A DNA stretch of 64,000 nt from Embiotoca jacksoni (Eukaryota > Chordata > Actinopteri > Embiotocidae), in contig JAKOON010000022.1 in the NCBI GenBank assembly GCA_022577435.1, positions 10,021,230-10,085,229 on the forward strand, written 5' to 3'. The notes beneath the pieces were generated by a model. It made no database searches. It was not told the DNA's origin and saw only the letters and a program-made list of their open reading frames with translations. Both the position numbers and the translations under genes were made by a program. This document shows, piece by piece, positions 49,539 through 63,907 of the stretch (position 1 is the first letter of the stretch; every line of letters begins with the position of its first letter).

Positions 49539-50340
49539 TTCGATTCTGACAAACTACCCCCGTGTTGTGTTTGATAATGCCTCGAAACTGGTATGTTTAT
49601 TTTCCTTTGGCGGTTTATCATTGTGCAAGTGGGGGAAAAATATTGACTTGACTTTCCACTGAGCTGATGGTGAAGTGAAACAAGACAGGCAGCAATGCTA
49701 TATAAGTTCTCCCTCTTCTCCTAGAGGGATTTTTGGATTTGATTTGCTTTGCTGATGGTGCCGAAACTTCACCTGGCTTCGGAGCTCCTCACCTGAAGGT
49801 TTCCCTATGCCACACGAGTGAGGCTGGATTGGAGATTTGCAATGAAAAGTGATGTTGAATTAAAGCCAAGCGGAGCCCCTGGCGCACTGTTGTGTCGGCC
49901 TCTGCATGTGTCAAGCTAAACCCTGCCTCCCAGCCTACTAACCACCGACTTCAGGCTCGCTCCCTTCTCATGTTGTTGTGTTCTTTGAAGAGCTTAGAAG
50001 TCTTTTTCAGAGGAAACATACAAACATGCGTGGGCAAGACTGTACTGATGTGCTCATATCATACACAGATGCACACAGGCTCAGTAAATTAGCAGTAGTT
50101 TGGATTCCAGGCAAAGTTGAAATAATAATATTCTGTGTGCATTTGTCTCCAGTCCACAGCAGCCTCACTAAAGATAATCACCAGTTGAGAGAGAAGCCAC
50201 TGCGAGCGACACTCCTGGTCTCCAACAAATACCTGCGGGGACTTAAATTGCAATATCTTTCGCCATAATGATGAGAAATTATAAACTCTGTGTGTGTGTT
50301 TCTCTTTGTGTGGCTGCAGTGCTAATTTGTCCACCACTTG

Positions 50341-50341
<1 letters not shown>

Positions 50342-50426
<85 letters not shown>
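50342..50426. repeat. (CA)n microsatellite
   Basis: About 42 uninterrupted CA units. Confidence 0.98.
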
Positions 50427-50430
<4 letters not shown>

Positions 50431-50985
50431 CAGCATGCATGACTGGCTTCCTGCCATCTCTTGCACGAGCTAAAAACCTATGTTTAATTTCCTTTCTCCT
50501 GCCGCATTGGCTGCCCTGTAAATTATTTATATCCATCGGCGGCAGCGGTAGTTCATTTTCCAAGTGCTGTATTTGTGTCGGATGAAAAAAAAAAAAGAAA
50601 CAAACTGAAAAAGGAGAGTGTAAGGAGAGCGACGAAGAGCATGGAAAGGAATACAATGAAGAAAAAAAAAAAAGGAGGTTTGACATTACAGCGAGGGGGA
50701 GTCATCTGTGCTGTTTGTCATGCATGATAAACTTCCACAGGGGACAGGAGAGGGGAACTTCTGCTCATTTCAGTGTAATGCTGAGGTACCGGCGGAAGAG
50801 GGGACAGCGTAGCAGAGGGAGGAAGGAAGAGAACGAGAATAGAGAGCTTTAATGCCGGAAGAAAACCCCTGAGGTGATCAAACAGGGGAGCAGATCCTGA
50901 CCTCCGTGTTGTTAACGCCACACTCGGCTTCAGGTGGCTTCTCCCAGGTAAGGGGGCATTGCACAGGGACAGAGCACCCCCCCCG

Positions 50986-51023
<38 letters not shown>

Positions 51024-52799
51024 ATAGACACACACCCTCTCTTCATCCTCCTGCCTGCCTCCATCACCTCTGTGAAGGCTAGCGTACGAAGGGAAATGTT
51101 ATATTTAGCTGAGACCAGTATTTTGTTTGTTCACTGGAAGCAACACTGCCCTTGGAAAGCAGCCAGAACACTGCAGCATGGCCCCCACTGCCTCCATCTC
51201 TCTTGCTGTCCCTCCTCTTCATCGCTCCACATTACTCCCTCTGTAACCCCCCCCCACCTCATCTCTGTCGCTTTCTCTAAATTCCCTTTTCCTCCTTTTT
51301 CTGTTGTGAGCACAGCATAAACAAGTCTAGTGCCACGGCGAAAAGCCTGCAAAAACAACTTCCTCCTGCATGCAGTACACACGGGCAGAGGGGGTGAGAT
51401 TTATTGTGATACTGTTTGGAAATGTTGCCAAAAAAAAAAGAAGTAAAATTGTCATATCTCTTTTCCTAAAGCACTTAGAGAGAATAAAGAAAGTGAAACT
51501 AAACAAGGTTATTTGGATTTTTATAATCAATAGAGCTACATTATGTGTCTTTCTTGCACTTGAAAAACTTCACTACAAAAGGGAATCAAAACTCTTTTCC
51601 TTCCGCTGCTGAGCTGAAAATGATTTGCTGTTCTTGTTTTCGCCCCATTTTTTTCCCCTTATCTTTCACTGATTCATCACCTTGGCAACAAAGTGATCGT
51701 GATGGGAGAGTGGGAGTCGTAATTTGGGGCGCTTGGTAAAAAAACGTTCGACATTATAAAAGAGTGTAAATGTGTTACTGACCTATATTCTCAGCCCGCA
51801 TATAGAAACCCATCCTATGAACCAGATCCCTCCTGTATCAGCCCATCCATCTGCTGTAACTGCTTCTCCCCAGAGCCTGGTGGGAGGTAATGCTGTACTG
51901 TTCCTATGCTGTGACAGGTGGAGCCGGCTTGTAACGTGATTCATGGATAAATTGTCACAAAGTGATTCTTTGTCCCTGCTCACGTCCCTCTCAGGTATGG
52001 TATCATGTGTATGTATACGTATTTGCCTGGGCCTCTGTGTTGAGCGTTCATATGTGCGCGGGGCAGTCTGACACATAAATCATCAACATAATTATATTCA
52101 GAACAATGGGTCTGAACAATGTCAGTCCCAATTATTGTAACTACTGTGATTCACCATAAGATGTAGATAAAAAAAAAAAATAAAAAAAAACTGCAAACAG
52201 TCACACCGACAGCCAGGTAAGGGAACTTCAAAGTAGGTCAGGAGCAACTTCAAATGTTCAACTTCATAACCTCAAAGATTCTTCAGAATACCTTAAGGCA
52301 ATGGTTTGTTTTTCAGAAAAATATTGCTCTTCTCTTGAAGTAGAATACTCCAAACCAGGAGAGGTAAACATGAACGCATGAAATGATACACAGTAGGGAT
52401 TTATTTGACCATTAAATGTTTTTCTTATTTCCTTTTTTTAACCCAGCAGAGTAGCCTTTTTGGTGTCACATGCAACTTTAAAATGTGTCAGATTTAATAC
52501 TAAAGCATAGCAACTGAAAATGAGAATTATTGAACTACCTGTAAGAAGGTATCGCTTATTCATTTCATATTATATTATCAACATGTAGGCACAGGATCTA
52601 TGGAGGGGGTTGATTGGGAAAGTGGATGCAGGTGAGCAGAAGGTGATGAATGAGCAGCTAACGAGGCAGCCGGGAGTGGCCAGGTCTAGAACCGACAGGA
52701 GAGTTTGAATGTGACTCAATCTCAAGGATGCCTTCTTGGTAGGCCGCATTTTTTAGGAAGCTACGTCATCATGTTTGGGATGCTTTAAAATTCGAAACT

Positions 52800-53160
52800 T
52801 TTGTTCAGAGAATTTTCAATGGTCCTTTGCCCGAATGATCACTGTCAATGGTCCCACCCAAGCTGCAACCACCATTGCTTGAAATTGAAGCCAATATGGA
52901 AGTACCCTAAAAATGCAATACCACTGAAGGTTGCTCGGAGCTGGCTCCAGAAAAATCTTTGGTTCCAACAGACACATTCAAAAAACTTCAACTCCTTTTT
53001 TACAAGTCATTTTGGTGTCATTATCTAAATTCACTCCTTCTGATTCGTGTTCAGGGGAAAATAGTCCTCTACTTTTTTTTTTTTTTTGATATAATGGTGT
53101 TAAAGAGAGGTATGTTTGGGGCGTGACTGATTTAAGTGACATGCCTGAGGTTTTTTGTGC
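52800..53160. repeat. Dispersed teleost repeat fragment
   Basis: The motifs AGCTGCAACCACCATTGCTT, TGAAGCCAATATGGAAGTAC, GCAATACCACTGAAGGTTGC and, after a T15 run, GGGGCGTGACTGATTTAAGT resemble a common fish repeat (GAAGCCAATATGGCAGT ... GGGCGTGGC...GAGTGAC). Class unknown. Confidence 0.45.
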
Positions 53161-56100
53161 CTAAACTTAAGCAGGGGCCCCTATATAGGAAACATTTCTG
53201 TGAGTCGTATTTGAGGGTAGGGAAAAAACAACCTAAATGGTTGCATGGTTTGGAGCACTTGTTGGTAGATATACGTTCAATTTTCCTAAAATGAAAATAT
53301 ACTGTAGCTTCTTGCAGTGGAACTTCATTTGTATTTGATGCTGGTCATCAACAGACAGCGTGGTTTCCTCAGGCTCATCAGAACGATATGCCACTGCTGT
53401 TCCCTAATGATATTGAAGCACAATGGGGAATAAATGTTCACCACAGCAAGACTTGCTGCTTGTACGCACAAGGTTGATGATACACAAATCGCATGACATT
53501 AAGGCACCCACACAGGCACAAAAACACACACATCTGTAAGTTATGTTACAAGGGAATCTAAAGTCTCATTAGCTGAATTCTAGTCAGTGGAAGAGATAGT
53601 TTAGGAGTCAATGATTATGACTTCTTCTGGAACAGCAAATCAAGCAGGTGGCAGGAGAAAGGTACTGTCGAACGAAATGAGCACATTTTACTACAGCAGG
53701 CTCATTCAGTAATTTACTCGGCAGATGCAACTGAATATTGTTTTTGCGAAAAGTATTTAACTTCCAGGTTCTGGCAGGATCTTGTGTAAATTATAGTAGC
53801 ACATTCAGTCTAAACACAATGCCATGCATGTTACACATGAAATGAAGGGAAAGACAGCTATAGAAAAGATTTGTCACAATCACTATTACTGATGCAGAAC
53901 ATTCTCTGAACAGTTGGTAATTGAGTTTGGGGGACTCATGGCCTCCAGTGCTCTCTCAATAAATGCTGTCCAAAACCATTATTCAGATTTTCTGGAAATG
54001 AACCATCTATTAACTGCATTGCCATGGGATAGAAAAAAAAATGGATTCAAAGCTTTTAAGGAAATTCATTCCTCTTTTTATATCCTCTTGTCGTTTCTTT
54101 TCAGTAAAAGAAAAAAGAATTGGCCTCGACCTACGAGCTGCAAGCTTTGTAGTTTGGTGGTGGTGTAATGCTGCAGAGCCAACAGAATTTCACTGTGTCA
54201 CTTTAACCCAAATGGTTTTTGTTCTGCTGAACTCTGCCTGAGTGCGCTGAGTTATTTCCTCTCCCTCAACCTCAGGGCACTGGCCGGCACTAAAGCAAAT
54301 AGAAAGTCTAAAAGTAGATGTGACTGAGATGGCATACCACTGCAGGCTTGGACAGGAGTGAATAATACACACACACAGGTTTAGGAATACTTTTTGTGCC
54401 TGGAGATCTTTGTGGGGGCAATTAATGCAGCTAATTCTATATATTAGTGGGCGACTCTCAGTTCAGTAATCATTGATGTGTGTTGTCATTTCAGTGATGG
54501 ATTTTATTTCAAGGAGAAGTTCAACAATTAGATTTTTTTGCTGAAAAAGAGGGGGTAAATCTGACACCACTGACACCACTCATGAAAAAGGCTAGAGAGA
54601 GGAGCTAGTTAATTAACATTAATGCTGTAAACGGCTAACTGACAACATGCTTTATGTTTACTAGTGGTTTAAAAAAAAAAAAAGAATGTTTTGTAAAACC
54701 GTATTGATGCTAGAAAACACTGCATGCATTTTTTAATTATTAGTTTACATGCAAAGATTCGGGGCGAGTTCTTTGCTCAGATTGTGGCAACAAAAAGTAA
54801 GCAGGTGCTCTGAAGTTGGATGTTAGACAGACTGATACATTTTTTTTTTGTCAGATTTCATGCATTTGTTTCTGTGTTCTTCATACTACGGCAGTTTTTG
54901 TAAAATGATATATAAAATCACAGTTTATTGCCTTGTTTACAGTATCGATAAGTATCGAATAGTGCCCCTTTTACATAATACGTCTCCTATCAGTTTCTTC
55001 TCAACACGCCGGTATATTGTTTACCATACAGTTATAAGAGTGATATCAATTGTATCATCAAGCATATTTCCGTAATATAATACAGCTGCCTATATTTAGT
55101 CACAAGCCTTACGAAACAAACTATGTCTCACAATCAAGGTCAGTGTGCTAATAGCAGATTTTGATCTCCAGTGAAAATTGACTGAGCACATACAAACACA
55201 GACTTTAAAAAGGGATAAACACATATAGCATTCTATTAAATATACTTTATACGCTACAAATATAAGAAACAAGAGTTGATGGAACAGTAATACTATGACG
55301 AAGACTAAAAAACACAAGCTTTGTGTCTGGGCTCTTTTCAGCTGGCTCTGAGGTCTACCACCTAAACCTGCTTATCACAGTCGACAGACAGAAAAAACGG
55401 TGACACATGCTTTTGTCTCAACCCACGTCCACCACTCCTACCACGCTCACTCTCCTTCCATTTTCTCCCTCCTTTTGAATTCACTTCTATTGTCACGGAC
55501 GCTTCAAGAACAAACAAACCGGTATCCACCAATTAGCGCCGTCACGGCCGGCGCCCTCTGCGAACCTTTCTGTTTGCTGGCTTCAACAATGTGACAAGAA
55601 AGGGCTGCCTTACTTTGAGCTGCGCTCACTGGAAACGCTTAGAACAACAGTGTGATAGCAGAGCATGGGAACGCTTCCAGTGATGCGGCCCACATCGTTC
55701 CTTAAGCTAAACAAGAGCTTCGCAGCCATGATGGGACTGTCAGAGCTAAGAGGTCTGGCTTTCACATTCAGGGAGTCATTTGTAAGTTTGCCTGCTCCAG
55801 TCAGGCCCAGCTACAGCACTGCAGAGTGCTTGCCTAAAGCCCAACTTAATGGAGCCTTCTGCAGTCTGAGGCACGCTGCAAACCCTCACTGGCATCCTTT
55901 CCTCCCTTTTGCATCTCTCAGTCCTTTGCACGCACACGCACGCAGCTTTTGGAATAATAAAGATTACTTAATGTATAATTGAGTTGTGTAAATCCAAGGG
56001 TCTAAGAATGCACATGTGGGAAGGGGATTTGTCCAACTTTTCACAGAAGGGAACAGTAATGTGAGTCAAGTGAGGCTCGAATGCTTCAATGCAAAAATGA

Positions 56101-58374
56101 ATAATGAGCTTGATGTGGTGAGCTAATGCTGATTTACATACATGTGTTTAATGCATTACTCCCTGTGCACTGTCATCATTTACAAAGTCTGGTGTGGCAC
56201 AAAATGAACAAGTCAGAACTTCCTGTCCTCCCACTAAATGAGGATGCATCATCACATATGGAAATGAAACCGAGGTTTAAAGCCTTCCCTTTAACACACT
56301 CATCAGAAGAGCCAATTTACTGCCTTCCAAAGAATGTGTGAGGAAAGCTGTTTGTTTTTTTTATTCCCAAAATATGTTATACTTCAACTTTAATATTTAT
56401 TATGTCTCACTTTGAGAATTCATCCAAGCCAATTTACTAAACGTATAACTTCTATAATTTAGATTAATTTAGTGTAATCAATCAATGTCTAAAAACGAGT
56501 GTCACTTTTCAAATGTTCTCCTATGGAATGAAAAATGGACATTGAATCTACACATCCTTTTTTTTCATAGCCTCCACTCCAACATCTTGATTGATGACTC
56601 CTGAGCCTAAACCTGCATTGTGGCTGACTCGCAGCATCGCCTTACATACAGCAGTACAGTAGTTTGAGTTGTTTATGACTACCAGCTGGTCTATCTGCAT
56701 TGGGGAAGCCATTTATCATAGTTTGCATGCACACAGAACAGAAGGGAAGTGGTTAATCATAATATATTGGGAGATATAAACTGAAAGTCTGCATGTTTAT
56801 TAAAGAAAAACATGCAAGCAGTACCACGTTAGTGGTGATAGCTTGGTGACTTCAGGGTGTTCCAAAAGATGGCATACATTTTATAGCTGGATTTGGACGA
56901 ACTCTCGTAGTGGGAGCCCACCCACGGGCGAGTAAACATTGTGATGCATTTTGAGGTCATTATAACACCATTAGTACCACACCAATCAGGTGTGAAGCTG
57001 TGCAGCAGCTACATCAGACACGACAGAGAGCAGATGACCAGTAACGGTTGTCGGTTCTGATGCAGAAGGAATCAGACCAACGTCTCAACAAGGCACCCTG
57101 ACATCTTGTCCTCTTCCTCTTCCTGCTCTCTAAGATCTCAGTGGTGTTCAACCTCAGTAATGATATAATAGGGAACACCAGCTATGGAATAGTCCACCAC
57201 TATTTAAGCAATATTTAAGTAAATAAGTAAAATAGCCATATTAATAGTGAAATATAAAAAATGGGTAATCGCCATTGGCTTGTCGTTTACAGATATGCAT
57301 ATATACCTGCTTCGTGTTCCAAGGCAGGTTTTCATTTCTGTTACCTGTCCGTTTTAATGTATACCAGCAGGACATCTAACTGTTTATATGCTTCCTTGGC
57401 ACTGCAGTTAATAATATCAGAAGCCCCAAATTTGAAATTATGAGTGAGAGTTGCCAGCAACCCTGGCGGCTGGCTCCACAGCATCTAAATCACCTAATTT
57501 TACTATCACAGCACAAGAAAGCGCACAGTTTGACAGCCTCGGACAGTTCTTTATTGGTAACTGGGGCACCGCAGGGAGAGAAAAAATGTTTTTCTCGCAG
57601 CCATCTGTGGGTGAGTCATGACCAGAGTACATTACAGATTGATATGTTATTATCAAACACTGGCCTCTTGGCTGTGAAGAAGAAGAAGAAGAGAGGGAGG
57701 GACGGACAGGTGCCACGGAGGGAGAGTACAAACTAGGATGATGAAGGGGGCGAGAGAAGAGGGAAAGATGAAAAGGTACAGAAGGGAAACAGGAAGAAAA
57801 AAAAATCTATGCTTGGCAGAAAATTATGAACTTGTCACAGTTTCAGGAGCAGTGCACAAATACAGGCATTTTATATCTTGCCAATACAATACATGAGTTT
57901 TAGTTCCGATAGAAGACATATCCATTCCTTTTGTTAATCAGTACAGATCAACCACAAGACTCTTTACACATTGTGCCATTTTCACAGCAGACACTTTGAC
58001 TTGTCTTCGTGGTTTCCACGTACGCGTGAGTGGACTGAGGCAGACGACAGCTGATGCACACGTGCTTCCATCCGTGCTACAATTTTAATGTCTGCGGCAT
58101 AGAGTTTGTTGCCTTCCATTCTCAAGCAGTGGGTGTAAATTTCTGGAACATTTTGAACTTTCTTCTGTGTTTGGGCGCCATCAATGGAAAACACCTACAA
58201 ATCAAAGCACTTAGGGAGTCTGGTAGCAACTTCTCCGATTACAAGCAGACGTACTCCATTGCTCTCGGCTGCATGTGACGTATGTTATTACGTCACAATG
58301 GCGGACGTGAGGGCATATGGTCATAAAAGTAATGTTGGTGTATTCGAGGGGAGTGGTTTCACCAGGAGTTTAAT
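53161..58374. other. Gene-free region, nothing recognised apart from the X-box word
   Basis: Unique-looking DNA with fortuitous frames. The opposed 97- and 98-codon frames at 57,438-57,736 are mirror shadows with no domain. GAA repeats at about 57,678-57,692. Confidence 0.4.
57450..57461. promoter_or_regulatory. RFX X-box-like palindrome
   Basis: GTTGCC-AGCAAC fits GYNRCC(N0-3)RGYAAC with zero spacer and no mismatch. A TGAGTCA AP-1 word follows about 160 bases downstream (57,611-57,617). Function is not shown. Confidence 0.35.
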
Positions 58375-58735
58375 GTCATCTGTCTGTGCATTCCAGTATT
58401 CACACTACCATACTATTTAGTATCCCAGAAAAACCTTTAATATGTCCCAATACATAGTATGTGAAATGCAGTATGTCAAAAAAAAATACCAGGATGTCTT
58501 ACTACATCTGGTTGTATTTTGCAGTATGCAGGCCTGAATGCTAATCTGGCTCTCCTGAATCTTCACCGCAGCGGGAGATAAGTCACATCAGCCGAGTTAG
58601 TCGTGCTAACGCTCCACCCGATTGAAACTCGCAAAACGAAGAAGGGGAGCCGTTAAAAGGAAGCGTACTCATAACTAAAAAGAAAAAGTATGTAATTCAG
58701 AACGCAGCGTCTGCGTCCTCGTACTCCTTTGAGGA
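58375..58735. repeat. Dispersed DNA-transposon-like repeat
   Basis: CACACTACCATACTATTTAG, TATGTGAAATGCAGTATGTC, ACCAGGATGTCTTACTACAT and TTTTGCAGTATGCAGGC follow the order of a fish repeat rich in 'AGTATG/CATACT' motifs. A CpG-rich inner part is seen at 58,565-58,660. No coding sequence. Confidence 0.45.
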
Positions 58736-59770
58736 TGAATTTTAATGGCATGGGCAGTAAACATTTTCTTGCACAGTTTCTACTCGAAATTAACATCCAC
58801 TTGTTTTCCTGCCGCTTGCACAGTCGGCGCTGGTGCAGTGTATACTCTCTGCAGGCTTGAGCAGGTGATACAATTTACAGTGGCGTTAGTTAGCCAGCAA
58901 TGAGCTAATGTGTTCAAGAGCCTGCACTGAATGCACAAAGACAAAACTGGTATGAAACTTAGCATCTAAAGCTCCTGGTAATGTACGGAAAAGTAATGAA
59001 TTGTAATGTAAGTACTGAATTTCATATTTTAATACCCTTTCAGAATAAAAGAAAATTACTGTAATGTTTTGCACAGCATTTGCAAATTAATTAAAATAGT
59101 CCATATGTAAAATTTTGCTGTTAGACAAAGCAATTTTACAAAACCTTAATGAAACAGTCTAAATCTAACAACTGTACCAAATAAATTAGGAAATATCAAA
59201 TCAGCGAAACAGGAATAAATAAGACTAAGAATCTGTCCAAGAGTTTGCAACCAGTTTTCTGTTATTAAGTTATATTAAGTTTTTAAAATGCTCATTTCAA
59301 AAAGTATTCATGTTAGAAATCACACTGTCAACTGATGACCAGTCACAGGCCCTTCGGCCATTTATTTGTCTAACTGAAAACATTTCATTGATAAGGTCAA
59401 AATGAAACTGTCCCTTCATCTCATTCCTCCTGATACATGAATCAGGACTTTGCCAATGAAACAGCACAGTTTAGTGCATATATTCCTTTATTGTGTGTGT
59501 ATCTTGTTGTGGCTGGTTCATTACACGGAACCGTAGCTGCACATAAAAACGGATGAAATCTGGGTCTGAATAAACACGTTTTATGACTGAAAACCCGGCG
59601 GCAGATGAACCATGCCGGTCATACGTCTGCTGGGAAATGGCAAGAGAGCAGAGAGGAAGAGGGAAATAAAAAGGATAGAGACGGTGCTAAATAATGGTGA
59701 GGCTTGATTTAATTGCGTTTCACCCTCCAACCTCGCAGGAAAAGACTTTTCACAATGGGCTGTTACTAAC

Positions 59771-59771
<1 letters not shown>

Positions 59772-59810
<39 letters not shown>
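59772..59810. repeat. (CT)n microsatellite
   Basis: About 19 CT units, followed closely by a C13 run (about 59,828-59,840). Confidence 0.95.
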
Positions 59811-59812
<2 letters not shown>

Positions 59813-60114
59813 GACCCCACCTCAATCCCCCCCCCCCCCCAGCAATTTTTATGCACATATTGTCTTTGTGCTTTTTTTTTTTTCCCTGAATGCTCTGACT
59901 CAGCAAAACAGTAGGATGTAATATTCAAAGTACCTTCAGTATATGAGGTAATACACCGAGCGTTCTATTTTAACTGCGGTTTCTTATTTGCTCACTGGGG
60001 TTGGACTTCGTAATAAATCCTCATACAGCTGCGGGGCTTGTCATATATTTTTCCTTCATTTCTTTGCTTTTCACTTCTTTCAGACGCCCCCTTCCCTCTC
60101 TCTGCTTTGCGCGT

Positions 60115-60224
<110 letters not shown>

Positions 60225-60520
60225 AGCCAAAATCTTGTTTCTCTTTTGACGGTTCTCCTAATCTTGTCAAAGAGTAGTGATCTGTAAATTGACACACACA
60301 AACACACATAAATGTTTCTTCTTGTCTGTCTCAACTCTCCATCTTCCTCCTCCTCCTCTTTTTTTCCTTCCCTGCACCTCTTGTTATTGGGCTGAGAGCT
60401 CACGATAACTAAAAAAAAAACATGCTTAATCACGCAAGATCACGACAGCTGTTCAGGGAAGGTTTTTGTGATAGAAGGTTGCCGTGGCGACAGCTTGACA
60501 TGTTGCTCCCGCCCTCTTTG

Positions 60521-60563
<43 letters not shown>

Positions 60564-60575
60564 GTCTCTGTCTCT
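60521..60575. repeat. (CT)n / (CTCTGT)n microsatellite
   Basis: CT repeats passing into three CTCTGT-type units. Confidence 0.9.
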
Positions 60576-63500
60576 GGTGATTAGCGTCCCTTTTCTAATG
60601 CCACTCAAAGCTTCGAAAAGAGAATGACTCAGGACAATTTTGTGTGTCACTTCAAATGGCTCTGACAGCACATCTGAGCAGTTCATGATGTGCTGGTGAC
60701 GTAGGGAAGTTCGGAGGGAAAGGAGGTGACACAAAGGTCGAAATGTAAGCTTGCGGTCTTTATATTATGCATTTAGTAACTGCGTGATTGTATGCAACTG
60801 ACAGATATCAGTTCAATAAGAAATGATGATCACAACCGCACTGACAGCTCAATTCAAGTAAATTAAAAAGTGGTGGAAAGTGAAAGAGCATGATGAAAAT
60901 CTTGTTTGTTTACCAACTAGTGATGTCTTTCTGGAAATGATGACTAGTTTATCAGTCATCATCTAGTAATTTGGCTATTTTAAAATATGAGTCCTCTTAT
61001 GAAATGATTACACTCGCTAGCCCTTTGCCAAGCCTAATTACCTTATTTAGTATTCCCTCTGAATCGTCATGATGTAAGGGCGGCCTACGCGGAGCAGAAA
61101 GCATTTTGGTCTTGATGTTTATAATGAGTTCCCACAAAAAAAGTGGAAAATAATGCACTATATGCGTGTGTTGGAATATTTAGACTCAGAAAAGTGGACT
61201 TGACTCCCTTGATATAAGTCAGCTAACATGAATCTTGTTTTTAAAAGTAACTGCTTGCTGGCACGTCAGCTGCAATGTTGAAGCAAAGCACATGTTGAAT
61301 TCAGAGCCTTTTAAAAACAAATTTTTTTGGCGTAATGTCAGAGGAATTCTGATGGAAAAGCTGATGGAACATAATAATCATGAATGCTGTGGCTCTTGAC
61401 TGAATACCTTTTACTTGTCGTTTTAAAATGAGAGATTGATCTTTCAACATATTACATTTCTGTGTTGTACCCGTGTGAGAAAGTGAGTCACATAATATAA
61501 TTGTCACACTCTCCAGTCAGTTGGGGCTGACATTAAATACTACCAACGTGACAGGAAACCATCTTTCTGAAAGCATATGAAGGCAATGCTATTGTAAAGA
61601 CTGATCATGCCTTAAAATACAAAATGCCATTTTCAATTTCAGTTTTGTAAAATTTTGACAACGGAAATTGTAGGCGGCACTGTCATAGTTTGTTTGTCAA
61701 AGTCTTAGCTCACCCACACAGGTGTTTTCAACCTATGTGGCTTAATTAAACCTTTTGTCAGGGCTGTGTGGGCATGCACAGACCGTGCAGGACTGATGTC
61801 TCCATGGCTGTCTCATTTGTTTGGTTATATGTGTTAGTTTACCTCAGAGATACAAACCTTTATATTCCTTTTGTCTGAGTAATAACTGCAAAAAATGTTT
61901 TTGCATTTACTTTTTTTTTTGTTAGGACTAATTTGAATGGGCTTGATGTTTCAGCAGAGGACTATGTATGTGCTTTACGTGATTTATGTAGGTGTAGTTA
62001 GGAAATTTAAGGCATACATAATAATGTCATTCCAATGAACAATTTAAGGTGAAATTAACAACAGTAATTGTGTCTTAAAGGGAAAAAAAAAAAAATCCTC
62101 GTTTTTTATTTGGATGTCCACTTGATGGTAAGTGGTGTCAAATTAATTCTTCAAAGGGTCTATTTTGACCAGTAAACGGAGTTTTCCTGCTAGTGGAGCC
62201 ATGCTGGCAGTGCCTACATCTACCAGGATGCATTGCATATGAGCTTCCGACACCAAACTCCCAAATTATTTAGTTCCCTTTGCCAAGTCTTCCGACTCAA
62301 CAAAAAAAACCATAAGCAGCCAGGTGATATTGTTTACAGAGATTATAAAACAGTAAAGAAGGTGGTTATTCATCAGTTAGTACTGATCACATACTGTAAC
62401 ATTAGCAGCTCTTTTAAACACAAATAACACAAAAAGTTGGGAAAACTATTTGTCCAACGTTGCCATGTTTTACATCTCTCGCCCACTGATCTCGCCAAAA
62501 CATGGCGTTAAGTGAAAAAAAATACTCACTCGATGGTCATCTGCCTGGCTGAGTTTAGTTGTATTTTCCAGTTTAGCATGAGCATTCTCAAGATAGTCTC
62601 CAGCATATCTCATTCTTAGTAATGTACAGGACTCTCTCTGGGTTGACATCGGCGACAGCATCAAATGAAAATGTCCCAATGCCGAAATTTCTGTATTACA
62701 GCGACATGTCTCCTACCAGACAGCTCATTTCGCCTGAAGTTCTTCCTGGCCACCGACTACATCACTGACCAAGTCAAATGACAGTGCTGGTGCTGGAAGA
62801 ACAACAGATTTAGCTTCTGCTTCCAAGAAAATCTACAGAGAAATGTTTTGCTTCAGTTGACTATATTTACTATCAAAACTGATGAGACATTTACATGAAA
62901 AGATGCAAATTTTCCTCTTAAATATGTGTAATGACAGATTACTGAACATATTTGTTCAGCCTAAATTCATACAGAATGTTTGTGAACAGGAGAGCATCAT
63001 GTGACGGGAGAACAGTTGACTGGACAGCTGGTGGTCTTAAAGGCACCTTCCGCTACGCGATTTTGGGCTGTCTGATCAGTAATTTGACGGTCGGCAGAGA
63101 AATATGTTAAATCTTTGGGTATCAATAACAAACAGGGGTCTCACATCGCACGGTCAAACAAATCAATTGGACACCAAAGACGCCCTGACCAGCAATATTT
63201 AGAGTCACATTTTTGGAGTGCGATGGGCGGCTGCTTTGACCAACGTCTACAAACCAACCTATCAGGTAAGGACATTGAATGACACAGTATAAACCATTTT
63301 GTGTGACATGTTGCACATTTTGTTTATGAATAAAGCTTATGAAATAACAAATTAGCACTTAAGCAAAGCAAAACATTGGAGAAAAAGGGAACAAATTCTG
63401 TGCGTCAACAGCAAAAAAAACTTTGCAGAGCTCCACAGTCCTTTAAAATAGTACTTTCAATATTCCAAATAACTTTAAATATAAATCAGTGCATGTTATT

Positions 63501-63876
63501 AGTCTGTCTCTTGTATTGGACTTTAAATTTCGGTCACGTACAGGCTCCTATCATTCAAATGTTACCACTGCTTCAACTAAAACGTGTGATCCATGTAGTT
63601 TTATTCATTTATGTCCACAAATGAACTACCACAGCCCTGCGCTATTTCTCATATCACAAATCGGGTTATACTGTACACACATACATACTTATATGACATT
63701 TACCCAATCATAATCTATTGAGCTAAATGTATTTTAGATGGCATTTTCAGGCCTATCAGGCATGTCTCTCCTCATGTCTGCGCTGTTATTGCTGCTCTAA
63801 TGACGCATGAAAGTGCTTAACTCACTCACCTTGACGTTGTGTAAGCATGCGTGTTTGTGTGAACAGTATTAAAGAT

Positions 63877-63907
<31 letters not shown>

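Larger units (their letters stand above)
48271..52799. other. Gene-free region with CTCF-like words
   Basis: No gene is recognised; the 144-codon frame at 48,354-48,788 shows no domain. CTCF-like words at 49,342-49,358 and 49,526-49,538. 50,900-51,300 is C-rich (CA and C runs). A-runs near 52,168-52,190. Confidence 0.4.

Noticed and set aside
57438..57736. Overlapping 97- and 98-codon frames on opposite strands
   Set aside because: Mirror-strand shadows over non-repetitive DNA with an X-box word; no protein family recognised on either strand.
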